Part shown: positions 53,827-63,201 of the stretch, piece after piece
Position numbering within the stretch: position 1 is the first letter of the stretch
Layout of the letters: each line of letters begins with the position of its first letter
Assembly: GCA_965223675.1 (NCBI GenBank)
Contig: OZ245013.1
Span: 2,232,001 to 2,296,000 of the forward strand
Direction of reading: 5' to 3'
Length of the DNA stretch: 64,000 nucleotides
Origin: JAGQKC01 sp965223675
Lineage (GTDB): Bacteria; Nitrospirota; Nitrospiria; Nitrospirales; UBA8639
Program-made: the position numbers and the translations under genes
The notes under the pieces: model-generated
Database searches by the model: none
Seen by the model: only the letters and a program-made list of their open reading frames with translations
Told to the model about the DNA's origin: nothing

Positions 53827-54585
53827 TTAATCAACGGATTCATGCTCATCATCCCACAACCTTGAATCGGCCACCTTTATCCCGAGCAAAAAATGGGCTC
53901 GCCGATTTTCTTGAAAACATACTTCAGAATTTTCGCGACAGAGTGGATTGTCTTTCCCATAGGACATGACCGTCAATTGAGTCGGAGACACACCAAGGCT
54001 GGCCAAATAATTCCGAACACGCAACGCACGTTTTTCCCCAAGGACGTAATTATACGCTCGCGTCCCCCGCTCATCACAATGACCTTCAATCGTTACCGCA
54101 TTCTCCGGATTCAACCTGAGAAATTCGGCATTCTTCGATAGTGCCAGCCTGGCTTGTTCCGATAACTCCCAGCTATCCAATTCAAAATATATATCCTCAA
54201 GTCCTGATTGATGGCTCATGAGTTCGGCTTGCCGCCGTTGTTGCCAATACTGCCTGGCAAGGTCCGCTGAAGTAAGAGGTTTGATCTCGGAACCTTTTTC
54301 TTCTAACGGTTCTTGTGTCAATACTCCATCGTTGAGAAAATCATAATCATTTTTATTCTTTCCAGTTGCAAGATTTTCCAACTCTAACGGAGAATGGTCA
54401 GCGGCCAATTCGTCAAGAGAAGAGAACTGATCAAGATCTGACACATCCATCCCCATCTTCTTCATTTTTTGGGGATGGGAAGTTCCATAAACCGAGCGAT
54501 GCCCACATCCACTTAATGAAAAGCTCATTGAGAGCAGTATGACAATGATGAAGAGTGATCGATAGTACAAACCTTGGTCATTCAT
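53827..54585 (-). CDS. pal: Peptidoglycan-associated lipoprotein Pal
   Basis: 252 residues from the ATG with AGGAG ten bases upstream; the longer frame would place the lipobox internally. Signal peptide with lipobox SLSGC (Cys 27), a variable linker, then an OmpA-like domain (FELDSWELSEQARLAL, EGHCDERGTRAYNYVLGEKR, VMSYGKDNPLC) with the Asp and Arg that bind diaminopimelate. It anchors the outer membrane to peptidoglycan. No tolB or tolQRA is in the window. Confidence 0.93.
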   Translation of the reverse strand: MNDQGLYYRSLFIIVILLSMSFSLSGCGHRSVYGTSHPQKMKKMGMDVSDLDQFSSLDELAADHSPLELENLATGKNKNDYDFLNDGVLTQEPLEEKGSEIKPLTSADLARQYWQQRRQAELMSHQSGLEDIYFELDSWELSEQARLALSKNAEFLRLNPENAVTIEGHCDERGTRAYNYVLGEKRALRVRNYLASLGVSPTQLTVMSYGKDNPLCRENSEVCFQENRRAHFLLGIKVADSRLWDDEHESVD

Positions 54586-55081
54586 GCCTGTCAAGCTCCT
54601 TTCATCGCTCTGTTCGTACAGTATGAATTGGAATCTTCGGGATAGCAGAAATTCCCACAACATACTCAATGCAAAAACAAGACCAAGCAAGAATTCTAGA
54701 ATCGCAATTACTGATTTCTGCGGCTTCCTCAATGTCGTCACACTAGACATTTACCTCCAAATGATACGAGGTAAAGCGAGCAGTTTTCCTAAAAACGCTT
54801 GTTCTCTCAACAACATAATGTCTTGCAACCAGCAGAGAGTATGTCGTGACGAACTTTAAAGACTCCATATGTTCTGGGTGAAGAGTTTCATCTGAACTAC
54901 CGCTGAGCTGTCCGGTGGTGAAAATAGACGATATGAGTTAGCTCCGAAGCATTTTCTCAACATCCGTGACATTTCTCCAACTCTCACCCACATGAGATAC
55001 AGGAAAATTCCAGAAGCTAGGAGAAAGAACTGAAACGGGATCTACGCGCAATTATTCAAACTAATAAAGGGAGAGAAAAAT
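54586..55081. other. Gene-free stretch upstream of pal
   Basis: About 500 bases between pal and the GGDEF gene, both minus strand. It should hold the pal-cpoB promoter; no gene or hairpin stands out. Confidence 0.35.
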
Positions 55082-57097
55082 TTAGGAAGGATCTGAGACA
55101 TACTGTCTATCATCCCTGGACAAAATCGCCCAAGCCTGCCCGCCAAGATCCTTGGCTTTATACATAGCACGATCGGCTTGACGAAGGAGCTCTTCAGGCT
55201 CTACAGCATCAACTGGGAAAAGCGCAATACCAATACTCGTTCGAACCTGAAAAATATGCTCATCGATTTCGATAGGGGAAACAATACAATCTAAGACTTT
55301 TTGTGCCACATGTTGTGCATCCGTTGGATGTTCAAGATCTTGTAGGAGCAAGGTGAATTCATCACCACTCAGACGCGCCACCGTATCCGTGGCCCTCACA
55401 CAATGCATAAGCCGTTCCGCCACCGTCTTGAGTAACTGATCACCAGCCCCATGTCCAAATTCGTCATTGACCTGTTTAAAACAGTCAAGGTCAATGAAGA
55501 GAACTGCGAGCAATCGTTGATGACGACGGGCTTGGGCTAGCCCTTGTTCCAGCCGGTCTTGAAACATCGCGCGATTGGGAAGATCAGTAAGAGGATCATG
55601 ATAGACACGATGAATGATTTGAGTTTCTGCCTCTTTTCGACTGGTGATATCCTGAAGAATAGAAACGATGTTCGACACACGCCCGTCTTCAGTTACGAGT
55701 GGAGTCAACACCTCTTCCACAGTGTACTCTCGACCGTCTTTTCGAGTTGCCGTTGCTTCGACCTTCCAAGATTGAGCCTGAGCATCTTGCCGAGAAGCCT
55801 GTTTTAATAAGAGTCGAAACTGCTTGGATTGTGAAGAAGGAAGTATTGTGCCAATCACATCTCCAGCAGGATACCCGGTCATTCGACAATAGGCATCATT
55901 TACCCACTCGATTTTCCCTTCTGGATCAGCGATACAAACCGCATGCTCTGCATAATTCAACGCCTTTCCCTGAAGACGTAAATGGTCATAGTTTTGGGCT
56001 AAAAATATGGCTTTGCTGATATGCGCGCCTAGTTGTTCCAACCATTTGACAATACTGGGATCAAACGCATCTGCCTGTTGAGAACAAATGGCTAAGACCC
56101 CCAACACTTGGTTATCCACGGATAAAGGTACGACAATTTGGGAGTCAAACCCTTCCGAGCAAAGCCATTGAACTCCTTGAGGGTCATCCGAAGAATAACG
56201 GTTCAACACTTGCGTCGTCTTCTGTTGAATCGCCTGCTTCACCACATTTGATTGTTCATCGCGATCGTTTAACGGTCTTTGTCTCTCCGGACGAGACAGA
56301 GAAGCATCTCCATTATGAGCAAGAATACACACCGACCCTCCAACTTCTTTCGTTCCAATCCAAACCAAAGGATATCCAAAGGTTTCAACAAGACGGCGAC
56401 AGAGGATGAACAAAGCTTGCTGAACCGTCATCCCGGAGAGGAGCAATTGGATAAGCTCATTCGTAAACTCTTGAGCCATAATCCCATGCTGATGTTCGGT
56501 GACATCCCAAAACAGCCAATGGATACCAACCAGTTTGCCATCAGTATCTCGGAGTGCTGTCAGCGTACAAACAACAGTACGTGAAGACTGCGAGTGAGGA
56601 ATGACTTGAATCTCCCCCTGCCAACTTTGAAGGTCTCCATTTAGGGTTTGTAAGCGTTTTAACAAATTCGCCCAATGGTCCTCGGCAATCATGCTTGATA
56701 AAGACACGCCCATTAACTGGTGCTGAGAGAGATGAAATAGCTGCGCTGCGTGTGGATTGGCCATCTGTATGATGCCATCAGACGATGTCACAATATGGCT
56801 GTCGGGAATACCGTTTAAAATGTCTTGCGCTGGTTGAACAAAAGATAGTGATGAACCATTTTCACGCGCCCGATGGGTAAGTTGAGGAGTTTTATCCTTC
56901 GTCAACTCCAATTGGGGCATCTTTTGAAGAACAGATTCTAATTGATCGACAGCAAGAGATAATGGGTGTTCTAGCGAGGGAGGCAATGGAACATTTTGAG
57001 ATTCCAAAGCCTGAAGAAGCCGAGAAAGCTTATATTTATATGTTTCCAGTGGAGATGGATACACTTGGCTGCTCGCGTTAGATTTCGAAGATCTCAT
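55082..57097 (-). CDS. PAS-GAF-PAS-GGDEF diguanylate cyclase
   Basis: 671 residues. A PAS domain lies near 90-200, a GAF domain near 210-370, a second PAS near 375-490, and a GGDEF domain from about 500 with DPLTDLPNRAMFQDRL, IDLDCFKQVND and the active motif SGDEF. The first Gly of GGDEF is Ser, which is common in active enzymes. An RxxD inhibition site (RATD) lies five residues before it. It would make cyclic-di-GMP in response to a bound signal. It could act opposite to the HD-GYP protein at the left edge. Confidence 0.9.
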   Translation of the reverse strand: MRSSKSNASSQVYPSPLETYKYKLSRLLQALESQNVPLPPSLEHPLSLAVDQLESVLQKMPQLELTKDKTPQLTHRARENGSSLSFVQPAQDILNGIPDSHIVTSSDGIIQMANPHAAQLFHLSQHQLMGVSLSSMIAEDHWANLLKRLQTLNGDLQSWQGEIQVIPHSQSSRTVVCTLTALRDTDGKLVGIHWLFWDVTEHQHGIMAQEFTNELIQLLLSGMTVQQALFILCRRLVETFGYPLVWIGTKEVGGSVCILAHNGDASLSRPERQRPLNDRDEQSNVVKQAIQQKTTQVLNRYSSDDPQGVQWLCSEGFDSQIVVPLSVDNQVLGVLAICSQQADAFDPSIVKWLEQLGAHISKAIFLAQNYDHLRLQGKALNYAEHAVCIADPEGKIEWVNDAYCRMTGYPAGDVIGTILPSSQSKQFRLLLKQASRQDAQAQSWKVEATATRKDGREYTVEEVLTPLVTEDGRVSNIVSILQDITSRKEAETQIIHRVYHDPLTDLPNRAMFQDRLEQGLAQARRHQRLLAVLFIDLDCFKQVNDEFGHGAGDQLLKTVAERLMHCVRATDTVARLSGDEFTLLLQDLEHPTDAQHVAQKVLDCIVSPIEIDEHIFQVRTSIGIALFPVDAVEPEELLRQADRAMYKAKDLGGQAWAILSRDDRQYVSDPS

Positions 57098-57239
57098 AGC
57101 TATGGCTATCTATAGTCATATGTCCCCTCTTCCAGTCAAGAGCCTGCTGAGCCAAGAGGAGTTGTCTGCTACGTGTCTTGCCTTCTACGCTTTAAAGCAT
57201 CTTATACGATATCTGGACAAAAACATCCACTCCAGGGAC

Positions 57240-57986
57240 TTATCCAACCATCCGAGAATCTAAGATTAGATGTCCAGCCTCAACGTCTCGCTGCGCCTGA
57301 TTATAACGTTCCGGAGTTCCAACGTCAGACCAATATCCAGAGTGAATATATCCCATAATGGTGGCTCCGTCTTTCAACTCAGTCACATACGCATCAATAA
57401 TGGAAGATTTTTGACCAAAAGGACAATGGACAAGCACTCGAGGGTTCAGGATATGGACTCCCGCAAACATTCGCTTGTGTACGTTTGAATATTCATGATG
57501 ATCAGATCGACCTTGCCCATTGATCCTCAGCACTTGATTACTGCTCGTAGTTTCTACCACTCCCCATTGTTCCACTTGAAGATCATCTCTCAAGACCATC
57601 GTAACCTGGGCTTGAGACGTTATATGGCTTCTACGAACCTCTTTAAGATCTATTTCAAGGAGCGTATCACCGTTCAACACAAGAAAATCCTCTCCCTGAA
57701 GAAACGATTCCGCAGCCTTCAACCCTCCACCAGTTCCAAGAATAGATGGTTCTTGCGAGTAGGATATCCGCATGCCCCACTGAGTCCCGTCCCCTAATTC
57801 TTGCTGAATCAGATGGCCTAGATAATGCAGGTTGATCATCACCTCGTCAATGCCATGCTGCCGAAGAAGCAAGAGGTTCCAAACAATAAGTGGAGTCCCG
57901 CCTACCGGCAAAAGCGGTTTGGGAAGCGTATTCGTCAATGGACGCAGGCGAGTGCCAAATCCCGCTGCGAGTATCATTGCTTTCAT
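57240..57986 (-). CDS. murU: MurNAc-1-phosphate uridylyltransferase-like protein (MurU)
   Basis: 248 residues from the ATG before KAMILAAG; an upstream Met eight codons earlier would overlap amgK. Nucleotidyltransferase signature AAGFGTRLRPLT followed by PKPLLPVGG, and LNGDTLLEIDL. It starts 11 bp after the AmgK-like gene, the order of the amgK-murU cell-wall recycling pair. Other sugar-1-phosphate nucleotidyltransferases look similar, so the neighbour decides the call. Confidence 0.83.
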   Translation of the reverse strand: MKAMILAAGFGTRLRPLTNTLPKPLLPVGGTPLIVWNLLLLRQHGIDEVMINLHYLGHLIQQELGDGTQWGMRISYSQEPSILGTGGGLKAAESFLQGEDFLVLNGDTLLEIDLKEVRRSHITSQAQVTMVLRDDLQVEQWGVVETTSSNQVLRINGQGRSDHHEYSNVHKRMFAGVHILNPRVLVHCPFGQKSSIIDAYVTELKDGATIMGYIHSGYWSDVGTPERYNQAQRDVEAGHLILDSRMVG

Positions 57987-57997
57987 ACATTCATTAC

Positions 57998-59113
57998 CTA
58001 TAAGGACCATTCAGGAACGTAAGGTGAGAGATGTGTGAACAGTCTTTCTAAGTCTGAATACTTGTCAACGTTACGTCGCACGTATCCCAACGTTCGAGGG
58101 ATGTCCGCAAGAAATTTGGAGTTCTGCTTCACACGATCAATATAGACAAACCGACCTGCCGCCTTGAGATTGCGCTGAATACTGGTGTAGTCAAAGAGTC
58201 GGCGGAATGCTGCACGATCCGTCAGCCACATACTTTCTTGTGTCGTATCATCCAATTCTGCACACATTCCCTGAATGTAACGATCAAGCATCTGGCCTAT
58301 CATCTGCTCCTCAAGAGCAATATATGAATCTCGAAGGAGAGACGCCAGATCATAGGTCGCCGGCCCCAGCAATGCATCTTGAAAATCAATGACGCCTAGT
58401 CGTTCACCATCCACCATTAAATTCCGTGAATGATAATCTCGATGTGTAAAGACCGGAGGTTGCGCAACCATGAACTCGGCGATTTTTCGAAATTCTTCAC
58501 GAATTACCACATAATCGTCGGCACACATAGGTTTTCCTTGACGAGCCACCACCCCATACTCCAAAAAATGTTCAAATTCCCACATGAGCAGAGGGATATC
58601 AAAGGCTCGCTTGAATGCAAGGCAAGATGAATGTTCACGAGAAGTCGCACGCAGATGAATCCGCACCAATGTGTCAATTGCCTGAGCGTAGAGACGTTCA
58701 AGTGTCAGCTGATCACCAGTCGTACAAACTTCAGCCAACGTCACATCCCCAAAATCTTCCAGATACAAGAGGCCAGCATGTTCATCATGGTAGAACAAAC
58801 TCGGAACAGCAATATCCAGTGATCGAAGATGTCTGAGGATATTGAGAAAAGGAAGTTCGGTAATATCTCCCTTCGTTCCACTCACCGCTTCTTCTGAAGC
58901 CTTGAAACTTTCGGGATCTGCAAGCTGCATGAGAATAAGTGAAGATATCCCGGCATGCTGAAGAGTCAGTCGGTAATATCGTCGATTAGAAGCATCACCG
59001 GCTAATGGCTGGCAAGTAGCCAATTGAGCAGAAAATGGAAGGCGCGTTCTTATCGTCTCAGAAAGCAGTGTCACATCCGGTGAAGAAAGGCTGGTCGATT
59101 TATGGCTCTTCAT
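57998..59113 (-). CDS. amgK: Cell-wall recycling sugar kinase-like protein (AmgK)
   Basis: 371 residues, aminoglycoside-phosphotransferase fold. GDASNRRYYRL, LLYLEDFGDVTL, catalytic THRDYHSRNLM and metal-binding VIDFQDALLGP. AmgK phosphorylates MurNAc/GlcNAc at C1 for MurU, bypassing de novo UDP-MurNAc synthesis. The adjacent MurU-like gene supports this role. Confidence 0.86.
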   Translation of the reverse strand: MKSHKSTSLSSPDVTLLSETIRTRLPFSAQLATCQPLAGDASNRRYYRLTLQHAGISSLILMQLADPESFKASEEAVSGTKGDITELPFLNILRHLRSLDIAVPSLFYHDEHAGLLYLEDFGDVTLAEVCTTGDQLTLERLYAQAIDTLVRIHLRATSREHSSCLAFKRAFDIPLLMWEFEHFLEYGVVARQGKPMCADDYVVIREEFRKIAEFMVAQPPVFTHRDYHSRNLMVDGERLGVIDFQDALLGPATYDLASLLRDSYIALEEQMIGQMLDRYIQGMCAELDDTTQESMWLTDRAAFRRLFDYTSIQRNLKAAGRFVYIDRVKQNSKFLADIPRTLGYVRRNVDKYSDLERLFTHLSPYVPEWSL

Positions 59114-59718
59114 GAAAACAGATTATACGAGCGTCCCTCGCTTGTGTCACCGCTCCTAATTCGACCTGTCACTCAAAATCTGTTCAACATAAAAAAGGCC
59201 TCTGCGCAAGCAAAGGACTAAGGATGCACTCTCTCTCAACTATTGTTGTGTGCCTATAGCCGTTTCAGTGATACCGAGACGAGAACGCGCCAACTATAGT
59301 TCCAAGCGATCAAATATGAATAACCCTGCGTCATTCCTCATTTCAAACATGAGGACGTTACTTGAATCGGCTATCGCTCAATGTTGATATCCACGACGTC
59401 ATAGGCAACATCAAGCATACGTCAGGAGATTCAAGCGGGTATCACCTTCCAAAGTATGACTAGTGATACCGAGTTGAAAGCTTGGACGCCTGTGATCACC
59501 ATGTCGGTTGGTTTGCTGCTGCAATCTCGAATGTGAATCGAGGAGCCAGTGGTGCTCTTCGTGATCGTGTCCACGCATGGTTCACCTGGACTTAGACACC
59601 TAACAAGAGATGTATCAAGAAAGGTTCTGAGCCATCAACATCGGATGTATGAGACGTGAGCCTGTGGCCTTGCATCCTATCGTGTCTAAGCATACCTGCT
59701 TGCAACCATTGGGATTCG
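59114..59718. other. Gene-free stretch with terminator-like element and a coding remnant
   Basis: About 600 bases. At 59191-59217 an imperfect 7-bp stem is followed on the minus strand by six T residues, which could end the PEP-CTERM transcript or a small RNA. At 59467-59595 one plus frame is open for 42 codons and reads like the tail of a protein (DACDHHVGWFAAAISNV), without a start; it may be a decayed gene. Confidence 0.35.
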
Positions 59719-60306
59719 CTATGAATGTGGCACACCCTTTTTGAATCGCCAAAGGCCAAATCCAACTAGACCAGTTCCAAAGAGCACGAGTGTTGCCGGC
59801 TCGGGAACTTGCCCTCCAGAAGGGAGCCCGCCTTGTGTCGACCAGTAACTGATGTGAGAAACTCCAGCCTGCTTTCCACCACCATTAGTCAGATCCAGAG
59901 TATCCCAACTGCCAGACGTGCTGGCAGGGATAACAGCAAACAGATTAAAAGAATTTGCACCCTTGACCGTAATAAAATTGGCAAAGTCCGGAATATTCCA
60001 GATTCCACTTTTCCCACTAACGGCAGACCCATAGCCTCCATCACTTTTCCCTAAAAGCGTGAGATCAGTAAAAACAAAGCCAGCACTTTGAATTGCAGCC
60101 TCGACGTTCACCTCATTGTCTAGACCTCCAGGATTTGGCGAGGAACTGTTGACACCACCAAACAACATATCACCTTGATCGACGCGGCAATCTAAGCCCG
60201 CTCCTGCTGTACATTTGAGTGCAACAGCATGTGCCGGTGAAAGCGCGGCGACACTAAAGAGGACCATGAACATCCAGGCAAGACAGATCTTTAACAAGGG
60301 TTCCAT
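59719..60306 (-). CDS. PEP-CTERM sorted exported protein
   Basis: 195 residues from the ATG after GGGAGA. Signal peptide (ICLAWMFMVLFSVAALSPAHA), then a beta-rich region with two Cys (LKCTAGAGLDCRVDQGD), and at the C-terminus VPEPATLVLFGTGLVGFGLW followed by basic residues. That end is the PEP-CTERM sorting signal read by exosortase in bacteria that make exopolysaccharide. No exosortase gene lies in the window. Its cargo function is unknown. Confidence 0.88.
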   Translation of the reverse strand: MEPLLKICLAWMFMVLFSVAALSPAHAVALKCTAGAGLDCRVDQGDMLFGGVNSSSPNPGGLDNEVNVEAAIQSAGFVFTDLTLLGKSDGGYGSAVSGKSGIWNIPDFANFITVKGANSFNLFAVIPASTSGSWDTLDLTNGGGKQAGVSHISYWSTQGGLPSGGQVPEPATLVLFGTGLVGFGLWRFKKGVPHS

Positions 60307-61270
60307 AACGTTCTCCCTAATCATGACGAAAGAATGGCACCATCGTAAGATGGCAGTCTGAGTTCTCATGTGTATTTTAATTCCAATGTCTTATACTGAC
60401 GTGAACATTTTGTATCGCCCTCATCATCAATGACCTTCTTCAAGAATACGATGGTGTCATCGGGCAACGACCAAGGAAAGTTGATATTTTCGGTCAAAAC
60501 TTTCAAAACACATCGAAATTCCACAGATGCCTATTCTTGAACCATAAAAGAATGACGTAAAAATCTAAGGTCGTCTGAACCCCATGAAGATCAAAGAAAT
60601 TTGATGAATGCTCATGACAAACCTCGAATAATTTAGCTAGATTCTGTAAATACTTGTCTCACTCCCTCATTAGGGAGTCCTCTCCACCCAGTCTCAATGA
60701 CACAGAATACGAGAGGTCACGGGTCCATAGAATTGACCAAACTTTTCCACGGGTTATTCCCCAAGTGGAAATTTACTAAGGTTTCTGTTTGTTTTTACCG
60801 ATAAGAAAAAAGAAGAACGAATATCAGTGCGTTTCAACCTTTCACTACTTCACGGAAGAGGTGGGTTATGGACATTGGAACAACCACAAATGTGAACGCG
60901 TCTCAGTATCGTGCAACAACAGCTATCGGTGATCGGGATGTTGGACAAAAGGGAAGTTTTTACCGCCGCCAACGGCGTGATAAAAAACAAACAACCGAAG
61001 AAAAAACGCTGCCAACTCGCACAACCAGCAAAGGGGAAAAACACACAATTGACATACGAGTCTAGTAATTCGGTGACTGCGCCGACAAATCTGTGGGCAT
61101 AAGTCAGTCTCAAACCCATTCAGAACAGGCGTGTTAGAGAGCCATGCTGACAAATTCTGGCCTAAACATATGCCTTCAAGCGACACAGCCTAAGTGTTGT
61201 AGGCTGTAATTTAATCTCCACAACATATAGTATTTTTATCCAATCACTGGTATAGTAGCGGGCACGTCAT
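60307..61270. other. Gene-free divergent region
   Basis: About 960 bases between the PEP-CTERM gene (minus) and the GH15 gene (plus). Two small overlapping plus frames of 63-65 codons (60868 and 60911) are very basic and polar; I do not support either. No sigma-54 promoter was found. Confidence 0.4.
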
Positions 61271-63142
61271 ATGGCATACAAAAGCATTGGCGATTACGGC
61301 ATCATCGGTGATTTACACACGATCGCGTTGGTCGGTCTGGATGGGTCTATTGATTGGTGCTGCCTCCCACGTTTTGACTCCCCTAGTCTTTTTGGATCGA
61401 TCTTAGATCATAAAACTGGCGGACATTTTAAAATTGCCCCTGCGCTTGAGGGGAATACCCGCCAAATGTACGTTCCTGAAACCAATATCCTGTTAACACG
61501 GTTTCTTCAAGACGATGGTGTGGGTGAGCTCACGGACTTTATGCCCGTGGAATCGGACGAACCTGGATACCGTCCACGACGTCACCAGATCATTCGAATG
61601 ATTTCAGTCGTTCGGGGACAAGTCCGGTTTCGTTTGGAATGTGCTCCGGCATTTAACTATGGACGTGATGAGCATACGGCAGAAGTCACGAAGGGAGGCG
61701 TCCTCTTTCGAACTGCCACTAGCACCGTTGGACTGGTGAGCCCAATTCCATTGAGGGTTCGAGAAGGAACGGCTTATCAGGAATTCGTCGTCAATCAAGG
61801 CGAAAGCCTGACATTCTTTTTGGAGTTTGCAGAGGCCAACGGCAAGACGGACCTGCTTTCAACTCCGGAATCGGGAGATGAAGCATTTCAAAATGCCTCG
61901 GCATTTTGGCAGCGATGGCTTGCGCAATGCCAATATGACGGCCGTTGGCGTGAAATGGTACACCGCTCAGCGCTTACGCTTAAATTGCTCACCTATGCCC
62001 CGACTGGAGCAATCGTGGCCGCCCCGACCACGAGTCTTCCCGAGCACATTGGTGGCCCACGTAATTGGGACTATCGATACACCTGGATTCGGGATGCCGC
62101 CTTTTCATTGTATGGGTTGCTTCGTCTCGGATTTACCGTTGAAGCCGCGCGTTTTATGGAATGGCTCAATGCACGATGTCATGAACTCAATCCCGATGGT
62201 TCACTGCAACTTGTTTACGGGATTGATGGCCGACGAGACCTGACCGAACAAGAGCTCAATCATCTTGATGGGTATCAAGGATCACGTCCTGTTCGAATCG
62301 GGAATGCCGCTGCCGACCAGCTTCAATTAGATATTTATGGCACGATTATGGATGCCGTGTACCTCTACAATAAATATGGCTCACCCATTTCTTACGACCT
62401 CTGGGTCAACCTTTGTCGACTTTTGGACTACGTCTGCGCGAACTGGGAACAACCCGATGAAGGAATTTGGGAAGTCCGTGGGGGGCGAAAGCATTTTGTG
62501 TACTCGAAGGTCATGTGTTGGGTGGCCCTCGATCGCGGGATTCGGTTGGCCGATAGTCGGGGGTATCCGGGAAATCGGGCGCGCTGGATGGCTGAACGCG
62601 ATCGGATCTATACCGATGTCATGCAAAAGGGCTGGAACCCCAACGTTGGGGCCTTTGTCCAATCATACGGGAGTGAAGCCCTTGATGCATCCAATCTCAT
62701 CATGCCACTGGTCTTTTTTGTCTCTCCAACAGATCCTCGAATGCTCTCTACGATTGATCGGACGTTAGAACAGCTTGCTCTTGGCAGTCTCGTCTATCGG
62801 TACGAAGTCGGTAAAGCAGCATCTGACGGACTTGAGGGCGAAGAAGGTACATTTAGTTTATGCACATTCTGGCTTGTGGAAGCATTAACTAGGGCTGGCC
62901 GGTTAACTGAAGCTCGGCTTATTTTTGAAAAGATGTTAAGCTATACGAACCATCTCCGTTTGTATGCCGAAGAAGTCTCTCATACTGGAGAACAACTTGG
63001 GAATTTTCCCCAAGCGTTCACTCATTTTGGCCTTATCACGGCGGCTTCCAATCTTGATCTGGCATTAAGTTCTCGGAAGGGTACCCATACGGTCGTTCGG
63101 AGAAGTCGATCGCCTTCTTCAGCAACCGGCAACAAACAATAG
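61271..63142 (+). CDS. GH15 glucoamylase/trehalase-type glucosidase
   Basis: 623 residues, typical for bacterial GH15 proteins. The N-terminal beta-sandwich starts KSIGDYGIIGDLHTIALVG; the (alpha/alpha)6 barrel has GGPRNWDYRYTWIRD, QPDEGIWEVRGG (first catalytic Glu) and LYAEEVSHTGEQLGNFPQAF (second catalytic Glu). It releases glucose from alpha-glucans or trehalose. There is no signal peptide, so it acts in the cytoplasm. A gnd gene follows by 59 bp, which suggests that glucose units are led into the pentose phosphate pathway. Confidence 0.92.
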   Translation: MAYKSIGDYGIIGDLHTIALVGLDGSIDWCCLPRFDSPSLFGSILDHKTGGHFKIAPALEGNTRQMYVPETNILLTRFLQDDGVGELTDFMPVESDEPGYRPRRHQIIRMISVVRGQVRFRLECAPAFNYGRDEHTAEVTKGGVLFRTATSTVGLVSPIPLRVREGTAYQEFVVNQGESLTFFLEFAEANGKTDLLSTPESGDEAFQNASAFWQRWLAQCQYDGRWREMVHRSALTLKLLTYAPTGAIVAAPTTSLPEHIGGPRNWDYRYTWIRDAAFSLYGLLRLGFTVEAARFMEWLNARCHELNPDGSLQLVYGIDGRRDLTEQELNHLDGYQGSRPVRIGNAAADQLQLDIYGTIMDAVYLYNKYGSPISYDLWVNLCRLLDYVCANWEQPDEGIWEVRGGRKHFVYSKVMCWVALDRGIRLADSRGYPGNRARWMAERDRIYTDVMQKGWNPNVGAFVQSYGSEALDASNLIMPLVFFVSPTDPRMLSTIDRTLEQLALGSLVYRYEVGKAASDGLEGEEGTFSLCTFWLVEALTRAGRLTEARLIFEKMLSYTNHLRLYAEEVSHTGEQLGNFPQAFTHFGLITAASNLDLALSSRKGTHTVVRRSRSPSSATGNKQ

Positions 63143-63201
63143 GCTTATGAAACTGACTGTAAAGGCGCCAAGGTTGGCCACTACTCCAAGGAGGAGACAC
63201 C

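Noticed and set aside
60320..60356. Possible sigma-54 promoter upstream of the PEP-CTERM gene (TGGCACC at 60330)
   Set aside because: No TTGC at the required spacing, and the orientation is away from the gene.
60868..61102. Two overlapping small basic plus-strand frames
   Set aside because: Polar, Lys/Gln/Thr-rich products with no recognisable fold; the two frames compete for the same DNA and only a weak ribosome site precedes the first.
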